This document shows, piece by piece, positions 32,882-44,616 of a DNA stretch of 64,000 nt. The notes under the pieces were generated by a model. It had not been told where the DNA came from. It saw only the letters and a program-made list of their open reading frames with translations, and ran no database searches. A program made the position numbers and the translations under genes. This DNA comes from Fragilariopsis cylindrus CCMP1102 (taxonomy: Eukaryota; Bacillariophyta; Bacillariophyceae; Bacillariales; Bacillariaceae): contig FMBT01000316.1 in the NCBI GenBank assembly GCA_900095095.1, forward strand, positions 1-64,000, read 5' to 3'. Each line of letters starts with the position of its first letter. Position 1 is the stretch's first letter.

Positions 32882-34550
32882 ATGCCTACATTAGTAAAGA
32901 GACTGTCCCCGTATTTGTGTTTGTGTTTTTCGTCGTGTCGTACATCACTATCAATCATGATGGCGAGAATATCATTGTCGTCGATGCGATGACGCTCACG
33001 ACAAACAAAATCAGACGCGACGTATTAAAAATTCCAGTGGCAGCAGCAGTAGTAGCTATAGGATCTGCTGTTGTGCTTGCAAAACCTGCAACGACAGTGA
33101 CTACGGCGACGACAACTGCGATAATTTCAGAGAAAGACAATAATACGAAACTTCCATTTCCTGGTAGTCAAAAGAATATTGGTGTCCTATGGAGAACTAT
33201 ACGTGGACAAGCAACACCAGCCACGCCCGGTACATTGAATACCCTTGTTCATTCCGAATTATTTGGTGGTGGGTCCGATAAAGATACATCCTGTAGTAAA
33301 GAAACTACAGGATTAGTTTGCGTATCCGAACGACACGATGACTTTGAACATCATCTAGTACAACTACATGTAATACAATCCATTCGAAAAGCATTAGATC
33401 AACGGCATCCTGTAAATAGTAGCCAAATCAAAATTCAATACTTTTACAAGAAGTGGATTTTTTAGTGCAGCACCGGGGGATACTGGTTCGAAAACAACAA
33501 CAACAACAGAAAACAATTACTCCTCCAAGACATTTGCAATTGGTATGGAATGTTTTCAACGCAAGGATCAACCTTTTTTAGACAAATTTGTTCATTCTGG
33601 TTCTACCAATCCATTGTCAATTGTAGATACAAATATACAATAAATGATTTGAAACGTGATGTGAACTGGGTACGTAGGGTAACATTATTTATATTTTGAG
33701 TTGGAATTGTTGATCTCCATCTCTCTCTCATTCTCTCTCATTCTGCTTTTGAATACATCGTTGTCGTTTTCTTTCCTTATCGCTTTTCATGCTGTACCCG
33801 TACGTAGGACACTAATTGGGGATATGATATTTTACATTATGCACCTATTTTAAATCAAGCACAAAAATATAGATTACGAATTTTAGGATTACATCCTAGT
33901 CAAGATTTAGTTGATAAAGTATCAAATTTTGGATTAGCTGGACTACCGAAAAACATCATTGCTGGTGCTAGTATAAATACAAAAACCAAAGACCATTGGG
34001 AACGATTCAAACAAACTACACAAGAAACCATGGAGGATATTATATCAGATAGTGGAATTGATGCGTATATTGAACGATTATATGAAGTCCAATGTTTCCG
34101 TGAAGAATATATGGCAGAAACAGTAGCATTACATATGGCAAAACAAGACCAGCAACATAAGAATCCTGGTTGGGTGGTGATATTAGCAGGAGAACGACAT
34201 ATATTAGGCCGGGATGGTATACCGAATCGTGCCTTACGTCGTATGGCTGCCTATGCTACTACTCGAGCGAAACAAAATGTCGCTAATAACACCAAGTGGA
34301 AGAACAGGTATGACAGCGTGTGTAATCGAGGTGTCTTTACTTTTGTTCCAAGAAGTGTATCCTCTATTCCTGTGATAATTGATATATCAAAGAAGCACCA
34401 GATCACAGATCAGCTGATTATGTATGGTTCACACAACGTGATCCGAATGCTACCTTTGATGCATCCGTAGTAAATGCAGCACCAACAAGGACGACGGAAC
34501 AACATCCTTACCATCACCATCACCCTAACCTTGTCATAATTCATAAATGA
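32882..34550 (+). CDS. ChaN/Tiki-fold (haem-binding-like) protein with thylakoid-type signal
   Basis: Likely start ATG 32882 (MPTLVKRLSP), joining after a shift in a C run to VFVFVFFVVSYITI. A twin-Arg segment, NKIRRDVLKIPVAAAVVAIG, suggests lumen targeting. Domain landmarks: VCVSERHDDFEHHLVQLHVI, IGMECFQRKDQPFLDKFV, one 138-bp intron (33670-33807, donor GTACGT), NWGYDILHYAPIL, VQCFREEYMAETVALHM and VVILAGERHILGRDGIPNR. These fit the ChaN-like (DUF399) branch of the Tiki superfamily; bacterial ChaN binds haem dimers. The end reads RSADYVWFTQRDPNA after a shift near 34395, with a stop at 34550. Other shifts lie near 33440 and 33640, so four in all, mostly in homopolymers. Confidence 0.8.
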
Positions 34551-35148
34551 TCATAGTAGTTATAGTAATAGTAGTATTGATACACGTATTGTTATAAATT
34601 TAAAGTCGTGATATTCTACTACTACTGTACTGCTAGCTTACTCCACACTAAGTACTGTAGTGAAGGGTGATCGGGATATTAGTATGTTTGCTCCATTTTT
34701 GTTTTCATTTTAGTCCCAAAAGATTCTTTTCTATTTTTTATTGCATCGCCACATTCTTCACATTACTTTACTCCACACTAAGAATACAGTACTGAAGGAT
34801 GATCGGGATATTAGATTTTTGGTTCCATTTTTATTTTCATTTTACCAGTCCCAGAAGATTTTTTTCTATTTTTTATTTGCATCGCCACATTCTTCACAAC
34901 ACATCATCCTCGTCATCCCCATCACCCCATCGCCCATCAACACCAATCAATATACTGTAGTACCATCATGTTGTGTGGTAGAAATATAAGACGACGCTAC
35001 TATAGCAAACATACATAGAAACCGTTGAATGGAGTGAATCTAATCGGCACATATTTCTATATATAGCTGAGAAGAAGAGGTAGTAGTGTCTCCATTGATA
35101 AATTGTATCTTACGGTATCCGCAGCCGCAGCAAGCTAGCCAGTAACAT
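34551..35148. repeat. tandem duplication of ~130 bp in spacer
   Basis: Two copies, about 34637-34766 and 34767-34901, share ctccacactaag, gatgatcgggatatta or ggtgatcgggatatta, and gcatcgccacattcttcac in the same order with a period of 130 bp. Located between the ChaN-like and FKBP genes. Confidence 0.8.
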
Positions 35149-36469
35149 ATGATGATTCAAGTTGTTATGATAAAAAAATACCGACAAGATCGACAACAGC
35201 GACGACAAAAAAAGTCCTCCTCTCGCCTAGTAGTAGTAGCACCACTATTCCTATTCGCACTGCTGCGATTGCTGCTAAAGCTACTGCTGCTAGTAGCATG
35301 CTGTCACGGGTTCACCACCTTATCAACATCCTCTTCTTCTATTAGTATTCATCGACAACAGTGTCAGCACACAAACGACATCATTATCATCATACCAGCA
35401 AATAATGACGATGACGTCGATGCACGTAATAGTAATGCTGCAATAATAGCAGATGCAATAATACTATCAAAGAAAGGAGAAGAAGGAGAAGGAGGATGAC
35501 AACCAAAAACAGCAACATCTGATGAAACATCATCAACAACAGAAACGAAGAGATTTCGTTGGTCGTTTTTTAATACACCACGATGATGATATCAGCAATA
35601 GCAATATCATCATCATCGATTTTAAGACCAGCAACTGCTATCGCTGCCACTGTCAACGAAAGTAATGATCTTGCTGCTGCTGCAGTTGGGAGGTAGCCCC
35701 CCTCCTCCCCTCCTCCCATCGGTAGAGGTAGAGATAGAAGAATGTTCGATTATCTTCTGGTTTACAATTTAGTGATGCACGTATTGGATCTGGTCCATTT
35801 GTACAGAAGAAAAAACAACCACAACAAAACAAAAATCTTCTAATATAATGATAACAATGCAATAATAATGATGATATTGTATTAATGCATTTAAAGGCAT
35901 TACGAAGAGATGATAGTATATTATTTGATACACGTGAAGAGGGACAACCAATATTATACCAATTAGGATCAATACAAGAAGAATTATATTACTTTAATAC
36001 AAATACTATATCCAAAGGTAGAATAACATTAGGTGTACAGGATGCGATATTAGCACCAGGTATAGCATCCTGGGAAGGTGGATATGGTTCTACTGGAACG
36101 TCAATGAAATTAGGTGGTATCCGTAATGTTGTTGTTCCATCTGAATTAGCCTATGGTAGTAATGGTGTATCACGTTATGAGGCATATAAATTAAAATTAA
36201 AACAACCAGTGGCAAAAAATGAAATATTACGGTATGAAATTGAATTATTTCGTTGTAATGATAATTATAAGATTACTGGCAATGCTAAAAACAGTGATAA
36301 CAGCAGCAGCAGCTCCGCGGGTGATGGTAATGGTGATGGTGATGATGATGATAGTACTACTACTCCTTCATTTACGCTCGTGCGTGTTGTCCCGAAGAGT
36401 TGTATCCTTGTCAAACACCTTCATCGTCATCGTCATGATGATGATTATGATTATGATAGTGATCACTAG
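35149..36469 (+). CDS. plastid (probably lumenal) FKBP-type peptidyl-prolyl isomerase
   Basis: From ATG 35149 a long basic start leads to a Leu-rich signal (LFLFALLRLLLKLLLLVACC) and CHGFTTLS, a plastid junction. A second signal-like stretch in another frame near 35583 (SILRPATAIAATVNE) fits a lumen transfer signal. Then LSSGLQFSDARIGSGPFV, and from 35885 the FKBP core: HLKALRRDDSILFDTREEG, ITLGVQDAILAPGIASWEGG, MKLGGIRNVVVPSELAYG and NEILRYEIELFRCN. The tail is Ser/Gly/Asp-rich. At least three shifts separate these parts between 35500 and 35880. FKBPs isomerise Xaa-Pro bonds; lumenal members assist thylakoid complexes. The core lacks several aromatic residues of the drug-binding pocket, which is common in lumenal FKBPs. 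Confidence 0.75.
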
Positions 36470-37566
36470 AATACTCATAATAAAATTTAAATACTTTATC
36501 AAGCTAAATTCAATGAATCTGTTTGGGTTCTTCTTTAACATCATTTTTTACTGTATCTATCTTCGTTTATTCTGCACTTTTTTCTAGCTTTACTAGCTAG
36601 TTGTTACACCAAACTTGATCAATATGTCACCTCACATTGGACATAGTTTTTTATTCCGTGATCACTCACTCCTTGCCAATCACCTCATGCATAGGCATGA
36701 TGTTTTAACTGCCATTAAATAGCTGGAGCTTGACCAAGACTTAACTTCCAACAAGACTATTACTGGGACGGGGATGTTATCACTGCAATGATGTACAACT
36801 GTTTTGGTAGACACAATAAGGAAGAATGCAGCGATACAGCAAACAGCATTAGTGCCAGAAGTAGATTCTAAAAGGCACCTCATCTCTGACAATATACTGC
36901 TGAGTGAGAATTTGGTGTACTCTTTGTTGTAAGCTTTCACATACATGTGCAAGCAATACAACCATATATGACATAACAACAACAACAACAACAACATCAG
37001 CTGCTGCTAAAAACTGTGTGAGAATTTTTTTTCCTCTTTGTCCACTTTCTGGCATTCTAACCCATCCTAGCATGTATAAAGTCCCAATCAGATGGTATAA
37101 TCTGAGCTTAATATGCATAGGGTGGATACCTGGACCGGACTTTGTGGGGCTAGGTATGTTTTCTTCACACTTGAAGGTGGTAAAGGGTGCAATGCAGCCT
37201 AGGACATGGGAAATGGCCCATTTCCCGAGGGGGGGGGGGGGGTTGTGACCTAGTACGCACTCAAAGGATGAATTATCCCATAGTAAGCACATGGGGCTGA
37301 CCATATACACCAAAGGCATATAAACTTGGCAAGCTATGGGCAGGACCATGCTGATGTGGACGCTAAAGGGGGAACCTGTTTTTGGGTTTGGGCCTAAATG
37401 ACCCTTTTGGGGGCTTAGCACACCCTGACACCACCACACCTTCCTAAGGCGTGTTCCAGCTCGATGCTGCGGTTTGAGGGACACTCGCGACTAAAATTTT
37501 TGATTCAAAAATACTGCGCGATACCTCGCGACAAAGAAAATTCTTTAAAATATTAAGAGTTGAAAT
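36470..37566. other. gene-poor block with one unassigned minus-strand ORF and poly-G tract
   Basis: A minus-strand open frame covers 36849-37484 (GTG or internal ATG start) with segments such as GPNPKTGSPFSVHISMV and PSPTKSGPGIHPMHIKLRLY. It is Pro/Cys-rich and unlike host genes here in composition. No family was recognised; it may belong to an old element. A run of about 14 G lies at 37229-37242. Confidence 0.35.
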
Positions 37567-38137
37567 GGAAAATCATCACATCAACATGAAAATGGGAATG
37601 TATTGAATAGAACCTCCACGAATATTGCTCTATTTAACATACGCTTATAAGACGAAATATAGATATTGGCACTGTTAAGAGAGGAAAAAAGTTTGGGTAT
37701 GATTTGGTCATCTGGGGAAAATTCTATGTGGATTTATATGGGTGGCAGGCGAATTTCGAATTGCCAGGAAGAGGTGCATAAGAGAGGAAAATTAAAAAAT
37801 AAATAATGGTCTAATAGATAAACTGATATTACAGATGTCTCTATTACTGTTATATTAGTCAATGCGATAATTTTTAATGTTATTAGTACATTAAGAGAGG
37901 ACCCATTATCAACGGGTATGTAGGACGTGTTTTTTTCGAAAATACAAAGATCATGTGTCTTTACTAAGAGAGAGTTTTAAGTAGTTAAAACAGGACCAAA
38001 TTAAACCGCACCTCTTCGTCCTTGTTAAGAGTACAGACATCTATATTTCGTCTGATAAGCTTTTGTTAGATAGATCGATACCCATGGAGGTTCGATTCAA
38101 TACATTCCCATTTTCATGTGATAATAATGAATTTTCC
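37567..38137. mobile_element. inverted-repeat element (MITE-like), ~570 bp
   Basis: Arms at about 37567-37712 and 37991-38137 are inverted copies, each about 145 bp. The outer part contains a 25-nt perfect match (acatgaaaatgggaatgtat is its first 20 nt), and an inner 14-nt match is gacgaaatatagat. The match weakens inward (gatttggtc on both arms). The 280-bp centre holds no ORF. Long arms without a gene fit a non-autonomous DNA transposon of the MITE or foldback kind. No clear target-site duplication was found, and arm divergence (roughly 25-30 percent by eye) suggests it is not recent. Confidence 0.7.
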
Positions 38138-39239
38138 TTCTATTTACTGCATTGGTGCGCGTTAATTATTATTTTCAACTTTGACGACGTGTAGTACCCA
38201 ATATGGGCGAAATTCTCCTTGGATAAGTACCAGGTCATTGACTACAGTACCTAGACCTGTCGACAATATGGAATGTGTAGAATTGACAGGGATGGGTACT
38301 GGAGAAGGTTTGAGGAGCTACCATACAGTTAAAAATTCGCCCAATTGTTAGTACTTTACTGCATAGCGCGTGTTAACCAATCCCGTGTGGTAGGCGTCTG
38401 TCCGCAGATTGTCCTTTATTGCACAAATCAGCGCAGGGTTGAGCCGGAACGCGCCCTAACCTCCCTACAGCCCTAAGCAATAATTGTACCTTGTACCCAT
38501 AGGTATATTGTTGAGCTCAATAAAATCTTTCAAGGTTATTAGGTATGTATTGATGGTGCATCACGGCCTTGATTACACGTGCACTTGACACTTAGAGAAA
38601 TTGTGTGTTTTAATAGTGGTAGGTTTTGACCAGTGACACCCAAAACATATGTATGGCTACCTAAAGCAATGATAGAATCCAGAACCTTTATATAAGCTAG
38701 GTTGATGCTTAGCTATTTTATTTGGGACTCAGCATACCTGGTATGGGCGCGGTAGCATCTCAAATATATTTGCAATGTGTGCATTTTGGGCTATTTTATG
38801 TCTATTCTATTGTTCCCCACCCCATCCCACACCACCAATATGGCAAATGTTCCAAGTATTGTTGGTATATTTTGACCATACTCATATATGGAAGGTATCT
38901 GGGTGTTCAAACCATGGTCCAACTACTTTTTTGATTTTGTGGTAGCCTAATGATACTTTTGGGCATGGAAATGTGACATGTTGGCCAAAATGCAATATGT
39001 TTGTGTTCTGGAGGCAAGAATAAGGTAAGTAAGTATGAGGGATCATGACCCTTGGTTTATCCCCTATGGGTAGGAGATGGATAACTGGGTGGTATTGTTG
39101 GTGCACCATGCTGGTTCTAGAACCTAAGGAGAAGTTATTCATCCTATTATTCAAAGTTGTTTAATATTCCAATAACCAAACTCCATGAGATAAAGATTAC
39201 TCTAATTTGAATTACTTTAGTCAAGTGATGATAAACCAC
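38138..39239. other. gene-poor block, nothing assigned
   Basis: No supported gene. Composition is less AT-rich than the coding flanks, and short frames such as 38882-39154 minus have no recognisable motif. Probably old repeat-derived DNA. Confidence 0.4.
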
Positions 39240-40500
39240 CAGGAATGGTAGGAGGCAAACACAATGTTCTAGTACACTATGTGGATTCTAGTGCACCCGG
39301 CCCATCTGGTATTGTTGTCTGCAATCCTTTCATATGAAATAATTTGTGGATCATTTCTGATCCAAAACCCTAAATTATTTCTGTGTGCCTGCCAGAAAAG
39401 CAAACCGAATTTTATTCCTCACTCAGAAAGTAAATATGAAGAGAGGAATTTTTATTATATGGATTGATGGAACACACACAGACACACACACACACACACA
39501 CTCTCTCTCTCTCTCTTTCTCCCATCTGTATCTTATATTCTCCTTCTTCCATGTAGAGAAGTAGTAAAGATGCTTTGATTTTGGTAGTACATCCACTGCC
39601 AGATAGACAATCCTCCTCCAACATAATATCTAGTAGTCTAGAGGAAAGGGACATCACATACATAACTAGCAAGCAGCAAGGAGAACATCAGAGTGTATAA
39701 TTCCTCAACCACAGGAACAGAAAAGTTGTAGGATGCAAACACAATGCTCTAGTACACTATGTGGATGTTAGTGCAGACCCATCTGTTGTTGTTGTCTGCA
39801 AATTCTATTCCTCAACCACAGGAACAGAAAAGTTGTAGGAGGCAAACACAATGCTCTAGTACCTATGTGGATGTTAGTGCAGACCCACTGTTGTTGTTGT
39901 CTGCAACCCTTTCATATGAGATATTTTGTGGTTCATTTCTGACCCAAAACCCTGTTTTTTTGTGTGTGCCTGCCACAAAAGCAAACTGAATTTTATTCCT
40001 CAACCACAGGAAAAGAAAAGATGTAGGAGGCAAACACAATGCCCTAGTACACTATGTGGATGTTAGTGCACCTGACCCATCTATTATTGTTGTCTGCAAC
40101 CCTTCCATATGAGATATTTTGTGGATCATTTCTGATCCAAAACCCTGTTTTTTTTGTGTGTGTCTGCCACAAAAGCAAACTGAATTTTATTCCTCAACCA
40201 CAGGAAAAGAAAAGATGTAGGAGGCAAACACAATGCCCTAGTACACTATGTGGATGTTAGTGCACCTGACCCATCTATTATTGTTGTCTGCAACCCTTCC
40301 ATATGAGATATTTTGTGGATCATTTCTGATCCAAAACCCTGTTTTTTTGTGTGTGTCTGCCACAAAAGCAAACTGAATTTTATTCCTCAACCACAGGAAA
40401 AGAAAAGATTCAGGATGCCCACACAATGCTCTAGTATACTATGTGTATGTTAGTGCACCAGACCTATTTGATGTTGTCCTCTGCAACCCTTTCAAATAGT
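39240..40500 (+). repeat. ~193-bp tandem repeat (satellite-like)
   Basis: The landmark agtacactatgtgg occurs at 39271, 39751, 39858 (altered), 40046, 40240 and 40433 (altered). Spacing of the last four is 188, 194 and 193 bp, so four near-tandem units, the third and fourth almost identical. Each unit also carries gaattttattcctcaaccac and cctgttttttttgtgtg. The first unit (39241-39430) is more diverged and separated from the others by about 260 bp containing a CA/CT microsatellite (39472-39517). The frame SATLPYEIFCGSFLIQNPV is open in several units but shows no sign of being a protein. Confidence 0.88.
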
Positions 40501-41460
40501 ACTAGTGTAGTACGTAAACAATATTTTTGTGTGAAGTATTTTTTCCCCAATACATTGTTGTATCCCCAAATACATTTTATTTTTCAGGGTCCCCTCTATC
40601 CTAATTGGTGGGATTATTAATTATAACCAGTTTCACTTTTAGGGACTAAAAAAATAGTTAATTAAAACACTACAGTATTTCTCAGGAAAACCCCCAAATA
40701 GAAAAGTTAACGTATGTTGCCTGTACAATAATATATAAGGTATGTGTTGTCTTCAATAGAATGTTACTCGTCTTATTACAGTCTTTGTAAATTCTAATGA
40801 CACAGTCACAACAGGTTCAATCCTGGTGTGTTCCGCACCAAACCACAGAATTGTAGACGTGCGGCTTCCTCAATATGTTATTTGCACGGAAATACTGTTG
40901 CTCAAAAAATGATGTGAAGTTAGAGCATTGCCAAAAATTCAGTAATTTCATTAACAAGTAGGTTGTCTCTGTCTGCCTTAAAGGCACTAATGTTTGACAT
41001 CTTAAACATGTTATCAGAGTCGAAAGCAATTGAGTCTAGATTTCTTCTGATATATTAAACATTTCATGTACAACCTGAGCGATCTAAGTCGTATTACAGC
41101 AAGGGATGGATGTATTCGAAACACCTCTCATCATATTTTTACAGCTGGCGCGCACTAACAGCTTTTCATGCAAAAAAATAGGTCCTTTTTTCAAGGGGGA
41201 GTTTCTCCCTCAATCCCCAAAGCAATCGACAACGCGACCAAGAATATGATAAATAAATAAAAAGAAGTATAAAAATAAATAACAATTCAGACAATTAGAG
41301 TTATATTGTGTGTGTGTCGTCCTGACTATTTTTATTTTTTTCTTTATTATTGAAAAAAGCATACTCAACAACAGTATCAAGTCTCGGCAAATCAGCCAAT
41401 TCAAGCAATCATCGACCTCATCTATTAAGTAAGTTGATTTGATATTATCACTCGCCCTGC
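40501..41460. other. intergenic, no gene seen
   Basis: AT-rich DNA following the tandem repeat. No supported frame or repeat. Confidence 0.45.
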
Positions 41461-41762
41461 CCTGCATGAAGTCTGTTGGTTCTTGTTCGCATTACTGCAC
41501 CTCCTTTACTTTCTCACAAAAATTCAAGTATTTAATTATTTGGCATACGACATCTTTCATAAATAATAATATAACCTCGTTTCGATCGTCAACTGCACTG
41601 CACTCCAACCCGAGTAAGTTAGCCTGAAGTCTGGTTGGGTTCTGTTCGCATTACCTCCCTTCACTTTCTCACAAAATTCAAGTATTTAATTATTTGGCAT
41701 CTATCATAAATAATAATACAACCTCGATCGTCAACTGCACTCAACCCGAGTAAGTTAGCCTT
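41461..41762. repeat. tandem duplication of ~150 bp
   Basis: Copy 1 (about 41461-41626) and copy 2 (about 41627-41762) share tttctcacaaa, attcaagtatttaattattt, cgatcgtcaactgcac and aacccgagtaagttagcct in order. Copy 2 lacks some 20 bp. Confidence 0.85.
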
Positions 41763-41809
41763 TCCTTCGTTCTTCCTTTCAAATCAAGCTTTTTCAATAA
41801 GCATCATTA

Positions 41810-41935
41810 CGTTACGTTACGTTACGTTCTTCGCCACTGTACCGTTTGCTTGCTTGCTTACTCTATTCCATTCCATTCCATTTCATTTCATTTCACTCAA
41901 CTCCACTCCACTCCACTCCACTCCACTCCATTCTA
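41810..41935. repeat. GTTAC and CATTC/CACTC pentamer arrays
   Basis: gttac pentamers (about 41811-41829) and then a run of ccatt, catttcatt and ccact pentamers (about 41862-41935), just upstream of the CRAL-TRIO gene. Possibly in its promoter or leader. Confidence 0.8.
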
Positions 41936-42152
41936 TCGCCTTCCTTTCTTCAAGATATAAAAGCAAAGCAAAGCAAAGCAACAAGCAGCAGCAGCATTTG
42001 GGAGTAATAAGAACTACTACCGTGATATCGAAACGAAATCGAAGCGCATCAAAGCGAAACGAAACAAATCGACCCGACCTAGACGCAAACGAAGCAAATT
42101 ATTTCTTTAACGACGTTTACTCGTCTACAGTACAGGTTAAGTTAAGTTAGTT

Positions 42153-44616
42153 ATGATGAGCATCAGCATTTCAAGCGGTGAAGGAAATGGAAATGGAAGC
42201 GAAGAATTCCAACAAGAACAGAAACACGAGGATGATATATATGAATTAGACAATAACAGATCAATACCATCAGCGACAGTAGCGACAGTAGCAACAGCAA
42301 CAGCTACATCATCATCCGAACCATTATTGTTAGATCATTTTAATCCTGATATAGTGGATGCAATGTTAGCAAAAGAAATTGATGATTTACCATTCCAAGA
42401 AAGGAATGATATATATGAAGAAATACATGGTGTATCGAATATGGCAATGGATGAAACACCACAATTAATAAAAGAAAGTCTGAAACGATTATCAGAAGAA
42501 CTGGATAATATTGATAATAATAATAATAATGATAGTAATAATAATGATAATAGTCATGATACGAGTGTCATAGAATCAAAAAAATATTATGATTATGCAC
42601 AATCATGTGCGGCAAAACAGCAACAAGAACAGCAACAAGAACAAGAACAAGAACAAGAACCAACATGTAAGAATCATGATTTTCGTTTACGATTTTTACG
42701 ATGTGAATTATTTAATCCAAAATTAGCAGCCAAAAGGATCTGTCATTTTTATAATCTACTATATATATTATATGGTTATAAGGGTATCAAAACATTTGTT
42801 TCATTGACGACAATCACCAATACAAATACAACAACAAATACAGATACAGATATAAATACAAAGAATTCTTCAAATACAAAGAATTCAAATAAGGATTCAA
42901 AAAGTGGAGAGAATGATAGTAATAACAAACTAACTACAACAACAACAATAACACCACCACCAACAACAACATTAATGGATTTCTTTTTTGGTGATAATAA
43001 AAATGATATGATGTTATTTAAATCAGGTTATATTCAATGCTTACCTTTCAGAGATCGAAGTGGACGTAAAATTATTGTTTTAAATTTAGATTCAATAGCA
43101 AATTTAAAATCTACAATACGAGTAAGTAACTGTACAGTAACTTACTTCTAAGTATAGTTTTGTGTTGTGTTGTGTTGTTTTAACATGCATCAGTTTTTTT
43201 ACTGCATAACAAATGCAATCATGCGAGGAGTGAGTCGAGCGAACGAACAAACTGAGAAATCGAGAAATTTTGCTCTGTTCTATTCTCAACACGGCAAAAA
43301 TCCAACCACGCCGGGCGATCAGATCGAACAATCGAATGCGATGGAATGAATCGAATCGAATCATATCTCGTTATTTGCCTATTGTCTTCTACCTCATTCC
43401 ACTTTCCGGTATTATATATGCTCTCTCTCTCTCTCTCTCTCTCACACACCCATCCTTTGTTTTTGTATTTTTCTTCCATTCACTCTTCCGTCTACTATAG
43501 CTTAAAATATGGATATATATGATATTTGTTGCATCAGAAGATATAGAAACACAACGGAATGGTGTTGTTGTTATATTCTGGCCAGGAATGGACAATGTTG
43601 AAGGGCATTTACCAGATTCACGTCATAGATTACTAGTAAAACAATCCTTTATGGGTATACCAACAAGATTTGCATCCGTTCATTTATGTTGCCCCAATAC
43701 CTATTTTTTTACTATATTACGTAGTGTACTTACATTGGTCTTATCACCCCTGAAACGAGTGCGGGTGAAAATACATACAGGTGAAAGAATGGAAATGCAA
43801 TATGAATTAATGGGATATGGTATACCAATTAGTTTAATACCAACTACAGAAACTGGACGATTAAAAACAAAAAATTGTTTGCAATGGATTAAAGCACGTA
43901 AATTATTAGAACAATATAATAATAACAATAGTAACAATAACAATAATACAGTGAATAATAAAGTTACTCGTACTAACTCTAGGCAAGGATATAATAATAA
44001 TGATGATGATGATTTCTTATTTGAAGGAGAAATACAAACATCATCAGCGTTAAAAAATGATGATGATGATGATGATGATGATGACGGAATAGTACGTATA
44101 GAATGTCCCGGTGTGAATGATGTTATATTTCGTTCTGCTGGTAAGTCATGTATGAATAATCCAGGGAATGTTGTATTTCGTGGTATATTTGAAAATTATC
44201 ATGATGAGCATGTTGCAGCGAATCAAACCAACAAAAAAAATATCATTTGGTCAATTGTGGAAGAAATTGAAAATTCCAATGGTAAATTTTTAAAGTGGGA
44301 CAAACGTGGATGGTGGATACCAATCCATGATCGGAATGAGATACGATCCAAGATTGCTATATCATTCCGTGACTATAATAAACGACGTCGTGCAGATTTA
44401 AATCAACAACTTATCAAGAGTAGTACATATGCATTCAAACGACAAGATGGCAAACGTCGTATGGGTTTCATACAGACAGGGAATAAGAATAGTGATAGTC
44501 GTACTAGAAGTAATTGTTGTGGCGAAGACGAAGAAGGTGGTATATCATCTGATGGTGGTTCCTCGTCATCTTGTGGTCCATCCAATTGTATGAAAAGGAG
44601 TTTTGTTGTAGTATGA
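42153..44616 (+). CDS. CRAL-TRIO-like protein fused to a DUF6824-like domain
   Basis: Two exons, 42153-43121 and 43501-44616, intron 379 bp (donor GTAAGT, phase 0); 694 residues, intact. The N-terminus is Glu/Asn/Gln-rich. A helical part, RLRFLRCELFNPKLAAKRI, marks the start of the CRAL-TRIO N-domain. The lipid-binding core continues with YIQCLPFRDRSGRKIIVLN, then across the splice LKIWIYMIFVASEDIETQ and GVVVIFWPG, and ends with MQYELMGYGIPISLIPTTE. The C-terminal part has NDVIFRSAGKSCMNNPGN, FRGIFENYHDEH, KFLKWDKRGWW, as in DUF6824, a domain I know mainly from diatoms. Sec14-type domains carry lipids or inositol phosphates; the DUF6824 function is unknown. Its first motif normally reads D(V/I)L.GRG; here it is DVIFRSAG. 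Confidence 0.82.

Noticed and set aside
38083-38100. GGTTCGATTC-like box B of a tRNA
   Set aside because: It lies in the right arm of the inverted-repeat element and no A box or cloverleaf can be drawn.
39240-40500. CRISPR-like direct repeats
   Set aside because: Units are ~193 bp and similar throughout, with no short-repeat/unique-spacer layout; eukaryotic context.
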